A DNA stretch of 64,000 bases, taken from assembly GCF_014337215.1 (NCBI RefSeq), contig NZ_CP060635.1, forward strand, positions 3,543,501 through 3,607,500, read 5' to 3'. Made by a program: the position numbers and the translations under genes. This DNA comes from Wansuia hejianensis. Lineage in GTDB: Bacteria > Bacillota > Clostridia > Lachnospirales > Lachnospiraceae. The notes under the pieces are model-generated. The model saw only the letters and a program-made list of their open reading frames with translations, had not been told where the DNA came from and did not search any database. Positions 7,870 through 16,059 of the stretch are shown here, piece by piece. Numbering within the stretch: the first letter of the stretch is position 1; each line of letters starts with the position of its first letter.

Positions 7870-8976
7870 TTATCCGTTGTACTTCATTCGGTAAATAGTT
7901 GAATCCGCCAGGCAGTTGCCGGATGACTGAATCCCGCTGCAGTAACTGATAAGGACATGGCCGTCATCGGTAAAGAAGATGGCTGGATAACAGTAACCAC
8001 AGTCCTCGCCGCCTTCTATCAGCATGGGAGCTGACCAGGAGCCGCCGTCGTCTCTGCTGATGGCACAGACCAAAGGGGTGCGTCCGTCAAATCCCGGATA
8101 GATTTTCCTGCCGTTGTAATTGGGAATCGGATTCCAGACTGCCAGTAGAGACCGGCCATCCGGAGAGCGTTTCATCTGCAGCGGCGAGTTGGGAGAGGTA
8201 AAGGACGAAGGCTCAGCCTGTGTCCAGTGTTCTCCTCCGTCAAAGGAATAGAATTCATATTGATACATTTTATCGGTTCTTGCATAACCATACAAAACGC
8301 CGGACTGCAATTCAATGACGCCTGGTTCCTGCAGCCCCGAACGGGTTCTGGAAAATGGAGGGAAAATGATGTCGGCAGATTCTCTCCAAGTCATACCGTC
8401 GTCGTCAGAGATCCGGAATATGAGATAAGACCGCCATTCAAAATATACGGTGCCCGGATGGGCAGTGTCATAACCGCCGCGGTGATAGGCGGCTGGCATG
8501 ATCAGACGGCCGTTCTTCGTGCGGATCACCCGGTCGTTGTTCAGAACATAATAGCCGGGACGGTCTTCCGGAGTGCAGGAAGTAACCTGATAGAAGGTTT
8601 TCCCCTCATCTCTGGAGCGTGCCAGATAGGTAACAGAGTCCTGAGGTGAACGTCTGGCGCCTAAGAACAGTCCCAGATCCTGATTCTGCATTCGGAGCAG
8701 GGAGACGCTCATGATGTTGTGAGTACCGAAATCAGACGGGTTCAGAATCTGCTGCGGAGTTGTCCAGGTCAGCCCTTCATCAGAGGAGTAGCACGCGGCG
8801 ATATGGGAAGGGGAGTCATCCTGGTATCCATTTGCAAATCTGCTATATGCATACATGATGCGCCCGTCAAGCAGACGCAGAAATGCACCTTCACTGTGGC
8901 GAGTAAACTGTTTGTCAGATCTGAGGTGAAAAACGGGTTTTCCGTCTGCTGATTGAAATTCTGCACAATAATTCAT
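7870..8976 (-). CDS. Asp-box (sialidase-fold) beta-propeller glycoside hydrolase-like protein, cytoplasmic
   Basis: A 368-residue protein with five Asp-box repeats typical of six-bladed sialidase propellers: SSDEGLTWTTP, SRDEGKTFYQV, SDDDGMTWRES, SFDGGEHWTQ and SRDDGGSWSAP. It has no signal peptide, so it should act inside the cell on sugars brought in by the neighbouring ABC importer. Classical GH33 sialidases carry an F/Y-R-I-P motif near the N-terminus. Here that area reads SEGAFLRLLDGRIMYAY and lacks it, so sialic acid cleavage should not be assumed. Start chosen at the ATG preceded by GCAGGAG. It is divergent from the ATPase gene and is followed by the DUF624 gene. Confidence 0.8.
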   Translation of the reverse strand: MNYCAEFQSADGKPVFHLRSDKQFTRHSEGAFLRLLDGRIMYAYSRFANGYQDDSPSHIAACYSSDEGLTWTTPQQILNPSDFGTHNIMSVSLLRMQNQDLGLFLGARRSPQDSVTYLARSRDEGKTFYQVTSCTPEDRPGYYVLNNDRVIRTKNGRLIMPAAYHRGGYDTAHPGTVYFEWRSYLIFRISDDDGMTWRESADIIFPPFSRTRSGLQEPGVIELQSGVLYGYARTDKMYQYEFYSFDGGEHWTQAEPSSFTSPNSPLQMKRSPDGRSLLAVWNPIPNYNGRKIYPGFDGRTPLVCAISRDDGGSWSAPMLIEGGEDCGYCYPAIFFTDDGHVLISYCSGIQSSGNCLADSTIYRMKYNG

Positions 8977-9086
8977 AATATTACTCCTGCTTATTCTACA
9001 AATTTACGATGTATTATAATCTCATCTGAAAAAAATGTAAAGAGATAAATCGAATATAAGATTAAAATTTAGCGAATTTGTCCAAG

Positions 9087-9110
9087 AATGCCATTTTTCG
9101 TTTCGGCATT
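9087..9110. promoter_or_regulatory. Inverted repeat in the divergent region of the carbohydrate locus
   Basis: AATGCC (9087-9092) and GGCATT (9105-9110) are arms of a repeat with a 12-base T-rich spacer, lying midway between the divergent Asp-box gene and the ABC ATPase gene. The whole 229-base region is AT-rich. It could be an operator for a locus regulator, but no regulator gene is adjacent. Confidence 0.25.
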
Positions 9111-9205
9111 GGCAATGTGCATTATTGATTAAAGAAGTGCTGATTAGTATTATTAAGATAATAATTATCGTGGGAGATATTAAAGTTCAAAATGGGAGGC
9201 ACGCA

Positions 9206-10324
9206 GTGGGAAAAGTTATTTTAAAAAATGTAAAAAAAATATATGACAAGAACGTTGTAGCAGTGCATGACTTTAATCTGGAAATAGAAGACAATGAATT
9301 TATTGTTTTGGTCGGTCCCTCCGGATGCGGTAAATCCACAACACTACGGATGGTTGCGGGGCTGGAGGAAATTTCCGAAGGTGAAGTCTACATTGGAGAC
9401 AAACTGGTGAATGATATGCCGCCGAAGAATAGAGACATAGCCATGGTATTTCAGAATTACGCGCTTTATCCCCATATGACGGTATATGAAAACATGGCGT
9501 TTTCCCTGAAACTGAAAAAGGTTAAAAAGCAGGAGATTGATGCCAAGGTAAAGGAGGCTGCACGGATTCTGGGGATCACTGATTACCTGCAGCGAAAGCC
9601 CAAGGCATTGTCCGGAGGGCAAAAGCAGCGCGTGGCCATTGGAAGGGCGATTGTGAGAAACCCCCAGGTATTCCTGATGGATGAGCCGTTATCGAACCTG
9701 GACGCGAAGCTCAGGAATGAGATGCGAGCCGAAATCATTAAGCTGAGAAAGCGGATACAGACCACATTTATATATGTTACCCATGACCAGACAGAGGCAA
9801 TGACTCTGGGAGACAGAATTGTAATTATGAAAGATGGATTTATCCAGCAGATCGGAACTCCTTATGAGGTGTTTAATCATCCGTCCAATCTGTTTGTGGC
9901 CGGGTTCATCGGCTCGCCCCAGATGAACTTTTTCGATGGAGAGCTTTGCAAAGAAGGCAGCCAGTATTACGCGATGTGCCAGGGAGTACGCTTTGACCTT
10001 CCCGCAGAACAATCCGGCGCGCTGCTGGAGAAGGGGCAGGAACCCTGTGAGGTAACAATTGGAGTGAGACCGGAGCATATTCTTTTGGGAGAAGCGGGAC
10101 CGGGAGTCATTCAGGCCGAGATGGATATTTACGAGATGATGGGCGTGGACGCTCATGTACATACGAGGGTTGGCGAACGTGATGTTCTGCTGAAGATAGC
10201 GGTGGCGGATCTGCCGGAAGAGCTGGTGAATGGGTCATTTCAGAAGAAGCCGGCAATCGGCCTGAAGTTTAAAACTGAATTTATGCACATGTTCAGCAAG
10301 GATACGGAGGAAAATCTGCTGTAG
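9206..10324 (+). CDS. Sugar ABC transporter ATP-binding protein, MsmX/UgpC type
   Basis: A 372-residue ATPase from a GTG start preceded by GGAGG at 9194-9198; a longer open frame reaches back to 9125 but has no ribosome-binding site. Walker A is GPSGCGKSTT, the signature is LSGGQKQR, and Walker B is VFLMDEP followed by LSNLDAKLR; a switch His lies in YVTHDQTEAM. The C-terminal 130 residues form the TOBE/OB regulatory domain (CEVTIGVRPEHI), as in MalK/MsmX/UgpC. It energises the import of an oligosaccharide by the permeases encoded downstream. Unlike many Firmicutes, which share one MsmX among many importers, this locus has its own copy. Confidence 0.93.
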   Translation: MGKVILKNVKKIYDKNVVAVHDFNLEIEDNEFIVLVGPSGCGKSTTLRMVAGLEEISEGEVYIGDKLVNDMPPKNRDIAMVFQNYALYPHMTVYENMAFSLKLKKVKKQEIDAKVKEAARILGITDYLQRKPKALSGGQKQRVAIGRAIVRNPQVFLMDEPLSNLDAKLRNEMRAEIIKLRKRIQTTFIYVTHDQTEAMTLGDRIVIMKDGFIQQIGTPYEVFNHPSNLFVAGFIGSPQMNFFDGELCKEGSQYYAMCQGVRFDLPAEQSGALLEKGQEPCEVTIGVRPEHILLGEAGPGVIQAEMDIYEMMGVDAHVHTRVGERDVLLKIAVADLPEELVNGSFQKKPAIGLKFKTEFMHMFSKDTEENLL

Positions 10325-10386
10325 CAGGCACCATTATAACATGGTTTTTAACCCGAATGGTTAAAATTAATAAAAGGAGGTTTCAT

Positions 10387-11841
10387 ATGAAGAAAGGATT
10401 AGCGGTATTATTGAGTGTGGCCATGTGTGCTTCTTTAACAGCATGCGGCGGCGGGAATGATGGAAGTTCAGGAGCATCCAGTTCCGGTGGCAGCGCGGCG
10501 TCCGGCAGCGCAAGTTCAGCATCCAGTTCCGCAAGTACTGCGGGAAGCACGTCAGAAGAAGAGATTACCCTGCAGTGGGTGGGGGCCGGCTGGCAGGCAA
10601 ATAACAAGGCAGACAAGGTAATTGCGAAATGGAATGAGCTTCATCCCAACGTGAAAGTCAATTATGTTGAGCTGGCCAGCGTAGTGGATGAGGAGTATAT
10701 GAAGAATCTGAATATTATGATCAGCGGCGGAGAGCAGGTTGACATTACATATCTGGGAATTGATGATGCGTTTAACCGCATTATGAACGGAGGCGCTCTG
10801 CCGGTTACCGAGTATGTGGAGGCTGCGGGAGACGACTACGATGAAATGTATGGCACATTGGCCAAAACACAGCTGAGCTATAACGGCGAGCTGTATGGCG
10901 TGCCGTTCGCGAATAATACCTATAAGGTATTTTATAACAAAACTATGATGGAAGAAAAGGGAATTGAGATTCCGGAAACCTGGTCTTACGAAGAATTTAC
11001 TGAGATCGCGAAGCAGGTGAACGATCCGGACAACGGTGTATACGGCTGTGTGTTCCCCAGCACATGGTCTGATCTGTGCTATGCTCCGGCAGAAGTGGCC
11101 GGCTGGCAGAGCGTGGTGAAGGACGCTGACGGCAATTTGGTTCCTAATTTTGAAGATGAAGTATTTAAGAAAAATATGCAGTGGGTCTATGATCTAGCTG
11201 AAACAGATAAGGTATCTCCATCTTATGCAACCATTAAGGCAGAAAGCTTGAACAGACGTCAGGCTCTGGCACAGGGCGATACGGCAATGATCATAGACGG
11301 ACCCTTTACCCTGGTATGGCTGCAGACCTACATGTTTGATGATCCCGGCGAAGGTCAGCTGCCTTTTGAAATCGGAGTTGCAGACCTGCCTTATATGACA
11401 GAAGAAGCGAAGGAAGTGTCCTTTAATACTATCGTTGGAGCGTTCTATGTGCCGAAAACATCTGCGTATCCAGAGTGGGCCTATGAATTTGAAAAATTCC
11501 TCTGCAATGAGTGCTACGTTGAGAGCGCGAACTATATGCCTACATATGTAGATGCCGACTGGGAGGCTGCAACAGAAAGCTTCCGCGAATATACGGATTC
11601 TAACGGCGAAGTCCATGAAGATATTTACCCGAAAGAAGTTGCAGAAGGAGCAGTTTCTACCCCGTATGAATCTCATGTGGCCAAGTGGGGAAAAGATCCG
11701 TCTCTGGCGGCGTACTACAATCTTATGTATACACTGTTCACTGAGCAGTACAGCGTGTATCTTGGAGGGGAAATGTCTCTCGATGACTGGTGCTCCATGA
11801 TGCAGGAGCTGGCCGCTGCTGAAATCGCAAACATACAGTAA
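10387..11841 (+). CDS. Extracellular sugar-binding lipoprotein of ABC transporter (family 1)
   Basis: A 484-residue solute-binding lipoprotein. The start is the ATG with AAAAGGAGG 7 bases upstream; an in-frame ATG at 10357 lacks a site. The signal peptide ends in a lipobox, SLTAC, at residue 20, followed by a Gly/Ser/Ala linker (residues about 21-60) that spaces the domain from the membrane. The body has the family 1 pattern: WNELHPNVKVNYVE, YGVPFANNTYKVFYNKTMME and a C-terminal helical region. It captures an oligosaccharide outside the cell for the permease pair. The ligand is unknown; neighbouring Asp-box proteins suggest a host- or diet-derived glycan. Confidence 0.92.
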   Translation: MKKGLAVLLSVAMCASLTACGGGNDGSSGASSSGGSAASGSASSASSSASTAGSTSEEEITLQWVGAGWQANNKADKVIAKWNELHPNVKVNYVELASVVDEEYMKNLNIMISGGEQVDITYLGIDDAFNRIMNGGALPVTEYVEAAGDDYDEMYGTLAKTQLSYNGELYGVPFANNTYKVFYNKTMMEEKGIEIPETWSYEEFTEIAKQVNDPDNGVYGCVFPSTWSDLCYAPAEVAGWQSVVKDADGNLVPNFEDEVFKKNMQWVYDLAETDKVSPSYATIKAESLNRRQALAQGDTAMIIDGPFTLVWLQTYMFDDPGEGQLPFEIGVADLPYMTEEAKEVSFNTIVGAFYVPKTSAYPEWAYEFEKFLCNECYVESANYMPTYVDADWEAATESFREYTDSNGEVHEDIYPKEVAEGAVSTPYESHVAKWGKDPSLAAYYNLMYTLFTEQYSVYLGGEMSLDDWCSMMQELAAAEIANIQ

Positions 11842-11860
11842 ATTTCCGGCCGGCAGCAGG

Positions 11861-11946
11861 GCGGCAGCATAAATAGAAGTAAGCGGCATTGGCATGGCAT
11901 GAGGTGTCAGTCTGTCACTGCCGCTTACGGCAGCTTAGCAGCCGCC
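11861..11946 (+). other. Intercistronic stem-loop between binding protein and permease
   Basis: GTAAGCGGCA (11879-11888) pairs perfectly with TGCCGCTTAC (11919-11928), nested inside GGCGGC (11861-11866) with GCCGCC (11941-11946). There is no U-run, so it is not a strong terminator. Stem-loops in this position commonly protect the binding-protein message and allow it to be made in excess of the permeases. Confidence 0.55.
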
Positions 11947-11993
11947 CCAGCCAGCCCGGTATAAGACTATGCAGAAAGTAAGGAGATGGAGGC

Positions 11994-12932
11994 ATGAATG
12001 CGGATATGACAAATGGGGCGAAGCCAAAGAAGAGATTTGCGTTGTCTAATAAGGGCAATGAAAATTTTTGGGGGTATCTTTTCATTCTTCCGAATCTGAT
12101 TGGCTTTTGTGTTTTTACGCTTTTTGGAATTGTATTTTCTCTGATTATGGCCTTTACAGACTGGAATCTTCTGAAGGGCATTGAGAAAGCACAGTTTGTA
12201 GGTTTTAAGAACTTTATAGATATGTGGGGGGATCCTTATCTGGTGTCATCCCTGAGAAATAATCTGATTCTTTTATTAGTAATACCGATTACTTTGATAC
12301 TGGCCGCAGTTCTGGCAACGATCATGAATAAGGCCATTTATGGAAAAGCAGGCGCGAGGGCACTGTACTTTCTTCCCTATGTAACGAATATGGTTGCCAT
12401 TGCCACTGTATGGCAGGCATTATTTCATAAATCAAAAGGACCTATTAACTCTATCATTATGGCGCTCACCGGACTGGGGGCGGAGGAGGTGCCTGGTTGG
12501 CTAGCCAGCAGTAAGTGGGTGCTTCCGGCGCTTATGATTATACTGGTCTGGCAGAACATAGGCTATGATATTTTGATGTACAGCTCTGCGATTCAGAGTA
12601 TCCCCACAGAGTATCTGGAGGCAGCGGAGATCGATGGGGCAGGCCCGATTAAACGCTTTTTTAAGATCACTCTGCCCATGATGAAGCCGACCACATTTCT
12701 GCTGTCCATTCTGGGCGTCATTTCCAGCCTGCAGATGTGGAGCTTCGTACAGATTATTACAGAAGGAGGCCCCGGTACGGCGTCCTACACGCTGGGACTC
12801 TATATCTATCGTTCCGGTTTCATTACCTATCGGACCGGGTATGCCTGCGCTCTGTCCTGGCTGCTGTGTCTCATCGTGTTCATATTTTCACTGATCCGCT
12901 GGCGGGGCCAGAAAAAGTGGTCAATTGATTAA
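11994..12932 (+). CDS. Sugar ABC transporter permease (MalF/UgpA type)
   Basis: A 312-residue protein with six membrane segments. It carries the EAA loop that docks the ATPase: EYLEAAEIDGAGPIKRFFKI followed by TLPMMKPT near residue 205. The N-terminus is a basic cytoplasmic stretch (AKPKKRF), then LFILPNLIGFCVFTLFG, typical of UgpA/MalF-like permeases. TAAGGAG precedes the ATG. It pairs with the next gene's product to form the channel for the imported sugar. Confidence 0.93.
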   Translation: MNADMTNGAKPKKRFALSNKGNENFWGYLFILPNLIGFCVFTLFGIVFSLIMAFTDWNLLKGIEKAQFVGFKNFIDMWGDPYLVSSLRNNLILLLVIPITLILAAVLATIMNKAIYGKAGARALYFLPYVTNMVAIATVWQALFHKSKGPINSIIMALTGLGAEEVPGWLASSKWVLPALMIILVWQNIGYDILMYSSAIQSIPTEYLEAAEIDGAGPIKRFFKITLPMMKPTTFLLSILGVISSLQMWSFVQIITEGGPGTASYTLGLYIYRSGFITYRTGYACALSWLLCLIVFIFSLIRWRGQKKWSID

Positions 12933-12944
12933 AGGAGTAGGCTT

Positions 12945-13805
12945 ATGAATGGACAAACTGCAAAAAAACATGCAAAAGCAATACGCATTACGAAAAAGAC
13001 TTTACTCAGCATTTTAATCTGGGCCGGCGGCATAATCATGGTATTTCCTTTCCTGTGGATGGTTTCAGCTTCATTTAAAGGCATTAATGAAGTCTTTAAT
13101 TTCCCGATCGAGTGGATTCCCAAGAATCCCACGCTGAAAGGCTATGAGCTTTTGCTGAAGGGAGATGTGCCGTTTATTACATATTTCCTGAACTCGGTAA
13201 AAATAGCACTGATTTCACTGATAGGCACCTTTTTTGCATGTACGATGGCCGGATATGCTTATGCTAAAATTGACTTCAAAGGCAGAGATAAACTGTTTCT
13301 GCTGAAGCTGATGACAACTATGATCCCATCCTTAGTAACAATTCTGCCCACATACCTGCTGTACAGTAAAATGCACCTGGTAAACACTCACGCGGCATTG
13401 TGGCTTCCGGCTTTCTTCGGCGGCGCCTTCGGCGTATTTATCATGCGCCAGGCATTCATGTCTCTGCCGAGGGATCTGATGGAAGCGGCCAAGATTGACG
13501 GGGCCGGACATCCAAGGATTTACTGGAGCATAGCGCTTCCCAATGTCAAGGCATCGGTGGCGACGCTCATATTCATGTACTTTATCTGGACCTGGAACGA
13601 TTATGAAAAGCCGCTCCTGTTCCTGCGCAGCAAAGAACTGTTTACGCTGCCGTTTGCTGTGAAGTTTTTCGCAGATGAGCAGATGCAGAATTATCCGGCC
13701 ATCATGGCTGCCAATGTCTGTATGCTGCTGCCAATCATCATATTTTTCTTTGCATGCCAGAAGTATTTCGTGCAGTCACTGGTAACTTCCGGCGTAAAAG
13801 GCTGA
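12945..13805 (+). CDS. Sugar ABC transporter permease (MalG/UgpE type)
   Basis: A 286-residue second permease with six membrane segments. Its EAA loop reads DLMEAAKIDGAGHPRIYWSI followed by ALPNVKAS near residue 180. The early FPFLWMVSASFK motif is typical of MalG-like subunits. It begins 12 bases after the first permease with AAAGGAG, so the two are translated from one message. Together with the ATPase and lipoprotein this makes a complete CUT1-type importer. Confidence 0.93.
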   Translation: MNGQTAKKHAKAIRITKKTLLSILIWAGGIIMVFPFLWMVSASFKGINEVFNFPIEWIPKNPTLKGYELLLKGDVPFITYFLNSVKIALISLIGTFFACTMAGYAYAKIDFKGRDKLFLLKLMTTMIPSLVTILPTYLLYSKMHLVNTHAALWLPAFFGGAFGVFIMRQAFMSLPRDLMEAAKIDGAGHPRIYWSIALPNVKASVATLIFMYFIWTWNDYEKPLLFLRSKELFTLPFAVKFFADEQMQNYPAIMAANVCMLLPIIIFFFACQKYFVQSLVTSGVKG

Positions 13806-13827
13806 TAGAAAGCGAGGGATTTTTGTT

Positions 13828-14946
13828 ATGGAGATTTTAGGACATAAGCTGTTGTACCGGGATGGAGAGTATGTGGCCTTTCCAAATATGGAGAGACTGG
13901 CAGACGGCACGGTGATCTGTGCGTTCCGCCATGCGAAGGAAAGACAAAAGGAATACGGCAAGGTAACCCATGTTGATCCTACTGCCAAGGATGTATATAT
14001 CATTTCAAGAGACGGAGGAAAGACCTTTGAACAGGAATTAAATCTCATTATTGATGAAGAAAATGTCAGCAACCAGGACCCCTGTATGAAGGTATTGTCT
14101 GACGGAAGGGTGATAGCCACCTATTTCCGCTGGTCCCTGGTACCGATCGGGCAGGGCGAAGCAGTCTGGGGAGAGGCTTTTAAAAGCTTCGGGCGTTCCT
14201 TGCACGGAAAATATGACTGCTTGAACGGCGGTGTAGGCTACAGTATATCCGATGACAACGGTAAAACGTGGAGGGCCATGGGCAAGATTGAAGTAGAAGG
14301 CTGTGAAGTAGAGCCAGCTGTCCGCGGAAACATTGTAGAAATGCCGGAAGGCTATCTGCTGATGCCCTACTATGGGGCAAAACGTGTGGGCGAGCTGTCA
14401 CGCTCCGGCCTGCTGCGGTCTGATGACAGAGGGGAAAGCTGGTATTACTACTCAGATATGGCCTTTGACCCCACCTGTCAGAAAAACTATCTGGAACCGG
14501 GCCTGTTCCTGACGGACAGCGGCCGTCTCCTGGGTCTATTCAGAACCCAGTCAGATTTTGGCAAGCCGGGCGTGGATTTTGAACAGACCTATCTGAATCT
14601 GCATATGGCAGCTTCAGACGACGGAGGCAAAACATTTGGACCTGTTTATGAGATAGAAAATCTCTGGGGTTCGAGCCCGTTCCACGCGCTTCGGCTGAAA
14701 AGCGGAAAAGTGCTGGTGACCTACGGATGGCGTAAGGAACCTTTCGGGATACGCGCCCGCCTCTGCAACGGAGAATTATCTGATATTGCAGAAGCAGAGG
14801 AAATCATTCTGCGGGACGACGCCCCGGACGGCGATCTGGGATATCCCCATTCCATACAGCTGGAGGACGGAACAATTCTCGTCAGCTACTATATTGACGG
14901 TGAGGATGGGATACGAAGAATAGAAGCTACTTATATAAAAGAGTAA
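13828..14946 (+). CDS. Second Asp-box (sialidase-fold) protein, cytoplasmic
   Basis: A 372-residue protein with Asp boxes SRDGGKTFEQ, SDDNGKTWRAM, SDDRGESWYYY and SDDGGKTFGP, spaced as in a six-bladed propeller. There is no signal peptide, so like the other Asp-box protein of this locus it is cytoplasmic. No F/Y-R-I-P motif is seen; the N-terminal part reads FPNMERLADGTVICAFR. It is the last gene of the ABC operon, 22 bases after the second permease, and so probably processes the imported glycan. It differs enough from the first copy to suggest a distinct linkage or step. GH33-like annotation should be treated as fold only. Confidence 0.8.
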   Translation: MEILGHKLLYRDGEYVAFPNMERLADGTVICAFRHAKERQKEYGKVTHVDPTAKDVYIISRDGGKTFEQELNLIIDEENVSNQDPCMKVLSDGRVIATYFRWSLVPIGQGEAVWGEAFKSFGRSLHGKYDCLNGGVGYSISDDNGKTWRAMGKIEVEGCEVEPAVRGNIVEMPEGYLLMPYYGAKRVGELSRSGLLRSDDRGESWYYYSDMAFDPTCQKNYLEPGLFLTDSGRLLGLFRTQSDFGKPGVDFEQTYLNLHMAASDDGGKTFGPVYEIENLWGSSPFHALRLKSGKVLVTYGWRKEPFGIRARLCNGELSDIAEAEEIILRDDAPDGDLGYPHSIQLEDGTILVSYYIDGEDGIRRIEATYIKE

Positions 14947-14957
14947 TGAGCATTGAA

Positions 14958-15001
14958 AATGGCAGAGATATCAGGCTCCATAGGGGTCTGTCTCTGCCAT
15001 T
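14958..15001 (+). terminator. Hairpin ending the ABC operon
   Basis: AATGGCAGAGA (14958-14968) pairs perfectly with TCTCTGCCATT (14991-15001). It lies 11 bases after the last stop codon. The following bases are only moderately T-rich (CCTGATATAAATT), so termination may be incomplete. Confidence 0.55.
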
Positions 15002-15067
15002 CCTGATATAAATTGTTGAAGAAATTATACGTAACGTGTACCGTAAAAACAACAGCATCCGGCCATG

Positions 15068-15095
15068 AAAAAAGAGCAGCATCACTGCTCTTTTT
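15068..15095 (-). terminator. Terminator overlapping the stop of the zinc-ribbon gene
   Basis: AAAAAGAGCAG pairs with CTGCTCTTTTT around a 5-base loop that contains the minus-strand stop codon (TGA, complement of 15082-15084). It reads as a terminator with a T-run in both directions. Confidence 0.7.
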
Positions 15096-15276
15096 CCGGC
15101 GGCATGGGAGAATCAGGTTCCTGGGCCTTGAAAACGTATCCGCATTTGCAGGTGACGTCTTCAACGATCCTTCCTTTTATAGTAAAAACTTCAACCTCTG
15201 CACCACACTTGGGACATGTACGATCCTCCGGTACCGGTGTTTTAAATTTTGCTTCACATCCGTCTAAAACTGCCAT
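15082..15276 (-). CDS. Small zinc-ribbon protein
   Basis: A 64-residue protein with two knuckles, CPKCGAEVEV and CKCGYVF, forming one Cys4 zinc ribbon, and an acidic Pro-rich tail. Similar tiny ribbons are common in Clostridia with no known role; the fold suggests binding of nucleic acid or a partner protein. AAAAGGAGG stands 7 bases before the ATG. It is transcribed alone. Confidence 0.75.
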   Translation of the reverse strand: MAVLDGCEAKFKTPVPEDRTCPKCGAEVEVFTIKGRIVEDVTCKCGYVFKAQEPDSPMPPEKEQ

Positions 15277-15372
15277 AATATCCTCCTTTTAAGAGAACAG
15301 CAATCGCTGCGATCAATAAGCTCTATTTAAAATTATTATAAACCCAGAATTTAGAAAACGCAAGCTTACCCC

Positions 15373-15560
15373 TCAAATAAATGGTTTTCTGGCAATTACA
15401 GACGGTACAGTGGCTTTCGCCAGGGGTGGAACCCCCGATGGTCTCAGGCGGTAGACTTTGAAATTCGGCAAAAAAATACTGGCGCCAATAGTCCACAATC
15501 AGCCAATGATTACCGCCTCCCCCCAGCCTTTCGTCCGGGTATCCACCTCGCCCCCCTCCC
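15373..15560. other. Unexplained structured, C-tract-rich intergenic island
   Basis: Between the zinc-ribbon gene and the T-box promoter lies a GC-rich island in otherwise AT-rich DNA. It contains a hairpin TGGC-TTTC-GCCA (15411-15422), a GGGGT-GGAA-CCCC hairpin just after, and a perfect 8-base inverted repeat AGGCGGTA (15446-15453) / TACCGCCT (15511-15518). On the plus strand it has long C tracts (CCTCCCCCC, CCCCCCTCCCC) that are complementary to Shine-Dalgarno sequences. A 99-codon minus-strand frame here has no ribosome-binding site and unusual composition, so I do not call it a gene. The island may be a noncoding RNA or a dispersed element; direction is undecided. Confidence 0.35.
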
Positions 15561-15615
15561 CAACCATTTGAAAGCAAAATTTTGTTAATGAAAATGCTTT
15601 TAGAGGAATAAACCG

Positions 15616-15645
15616 TTGACAAACTGCAAAACTGTATTATATAAT
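15616..15645 (+). promoter_or_regulatory. Promoter of the T-box/aspS transcript
   Basis: TTGACA (15616-15621), an 18-base spacer and TATAAT (15640-15645) just ahead of the T-box leader. Confidence 0.8.
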
Positions 15646-15651
15646 TTCTGC

Positions 15652-15927
15652 AATGGCGATGACGAAGAGAAGTAACGCAGTTTATCGTTTCCAGTGAGCG
15701 GGGGATGGTGAGAACTCCGTAAAGTGAATCTGCGTGAATAACACTTTATCAGCTGCAATCTGAACGCCGGAAGGGAGGAATAGCCCAAAGGTCAGTAGGT
15801 GCGCCGTGTGCTGTGCGATAAACGGCAGGAGATTAAGCATGAGTGGCTGCAGAGCAGCAATTCAGGTGGTACCGCGGACAGTTACTGTTCGTCCTGAGCG
15901 TATTGTTTGGGATGGGCAGTTTTTTTA
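15652..15927 (+). ncRNA. T-box leader controlling aspS, specifier reads AAC (Asn)
   Basis: The T-box consensus AGGTGGTACCGCGG is at 15864-15877. Stem I carries AGTA (15671-15674) next to ACGCAG (15675-15680), which pairs with CTGCGT (15730-15735). The distal GGATGGTGAGAA element is present. After the CTGCGTGAA side of the specifier loop the only sense codon followed by ACTTT is AAC at 15740-15742, an Asn codon; no GAC or GAT is in place. The terminator is ACTGTTCGTCC paired with GGATGGGCAGT, then seven T (to 15926). Uncharged tRNA binding would disrupt it and switch on aspS. The specifier reading is by eye. Confidence 0.85.
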
Positions 15928-16059
15928 TTACATAGAATAATTCTCTGAATTTTCTATGCAGCACAAGGCTTTCTGAGTGGGAAGCGCCGGGCGGAAAGGA
16001 ACCGGGCCGTTATTGCGGCCCGCTGCAGCAATCCATATATGATAGTAAAGGAGAAAAAA

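Noticed and set aside
9125..9205. Longer N-terminus for the ABC ATPase
   Set aside because: The added residues are Ile-rich and unlike the family; the GTG at 9206 has a good GGAGG.
15323..15622. 99-codon minus-strand frame in the C-tract island
   Set aside because: There is no ribosome-binding site, Gly/Pro runs come from the C tracts, and the hairpins explain the composition better.
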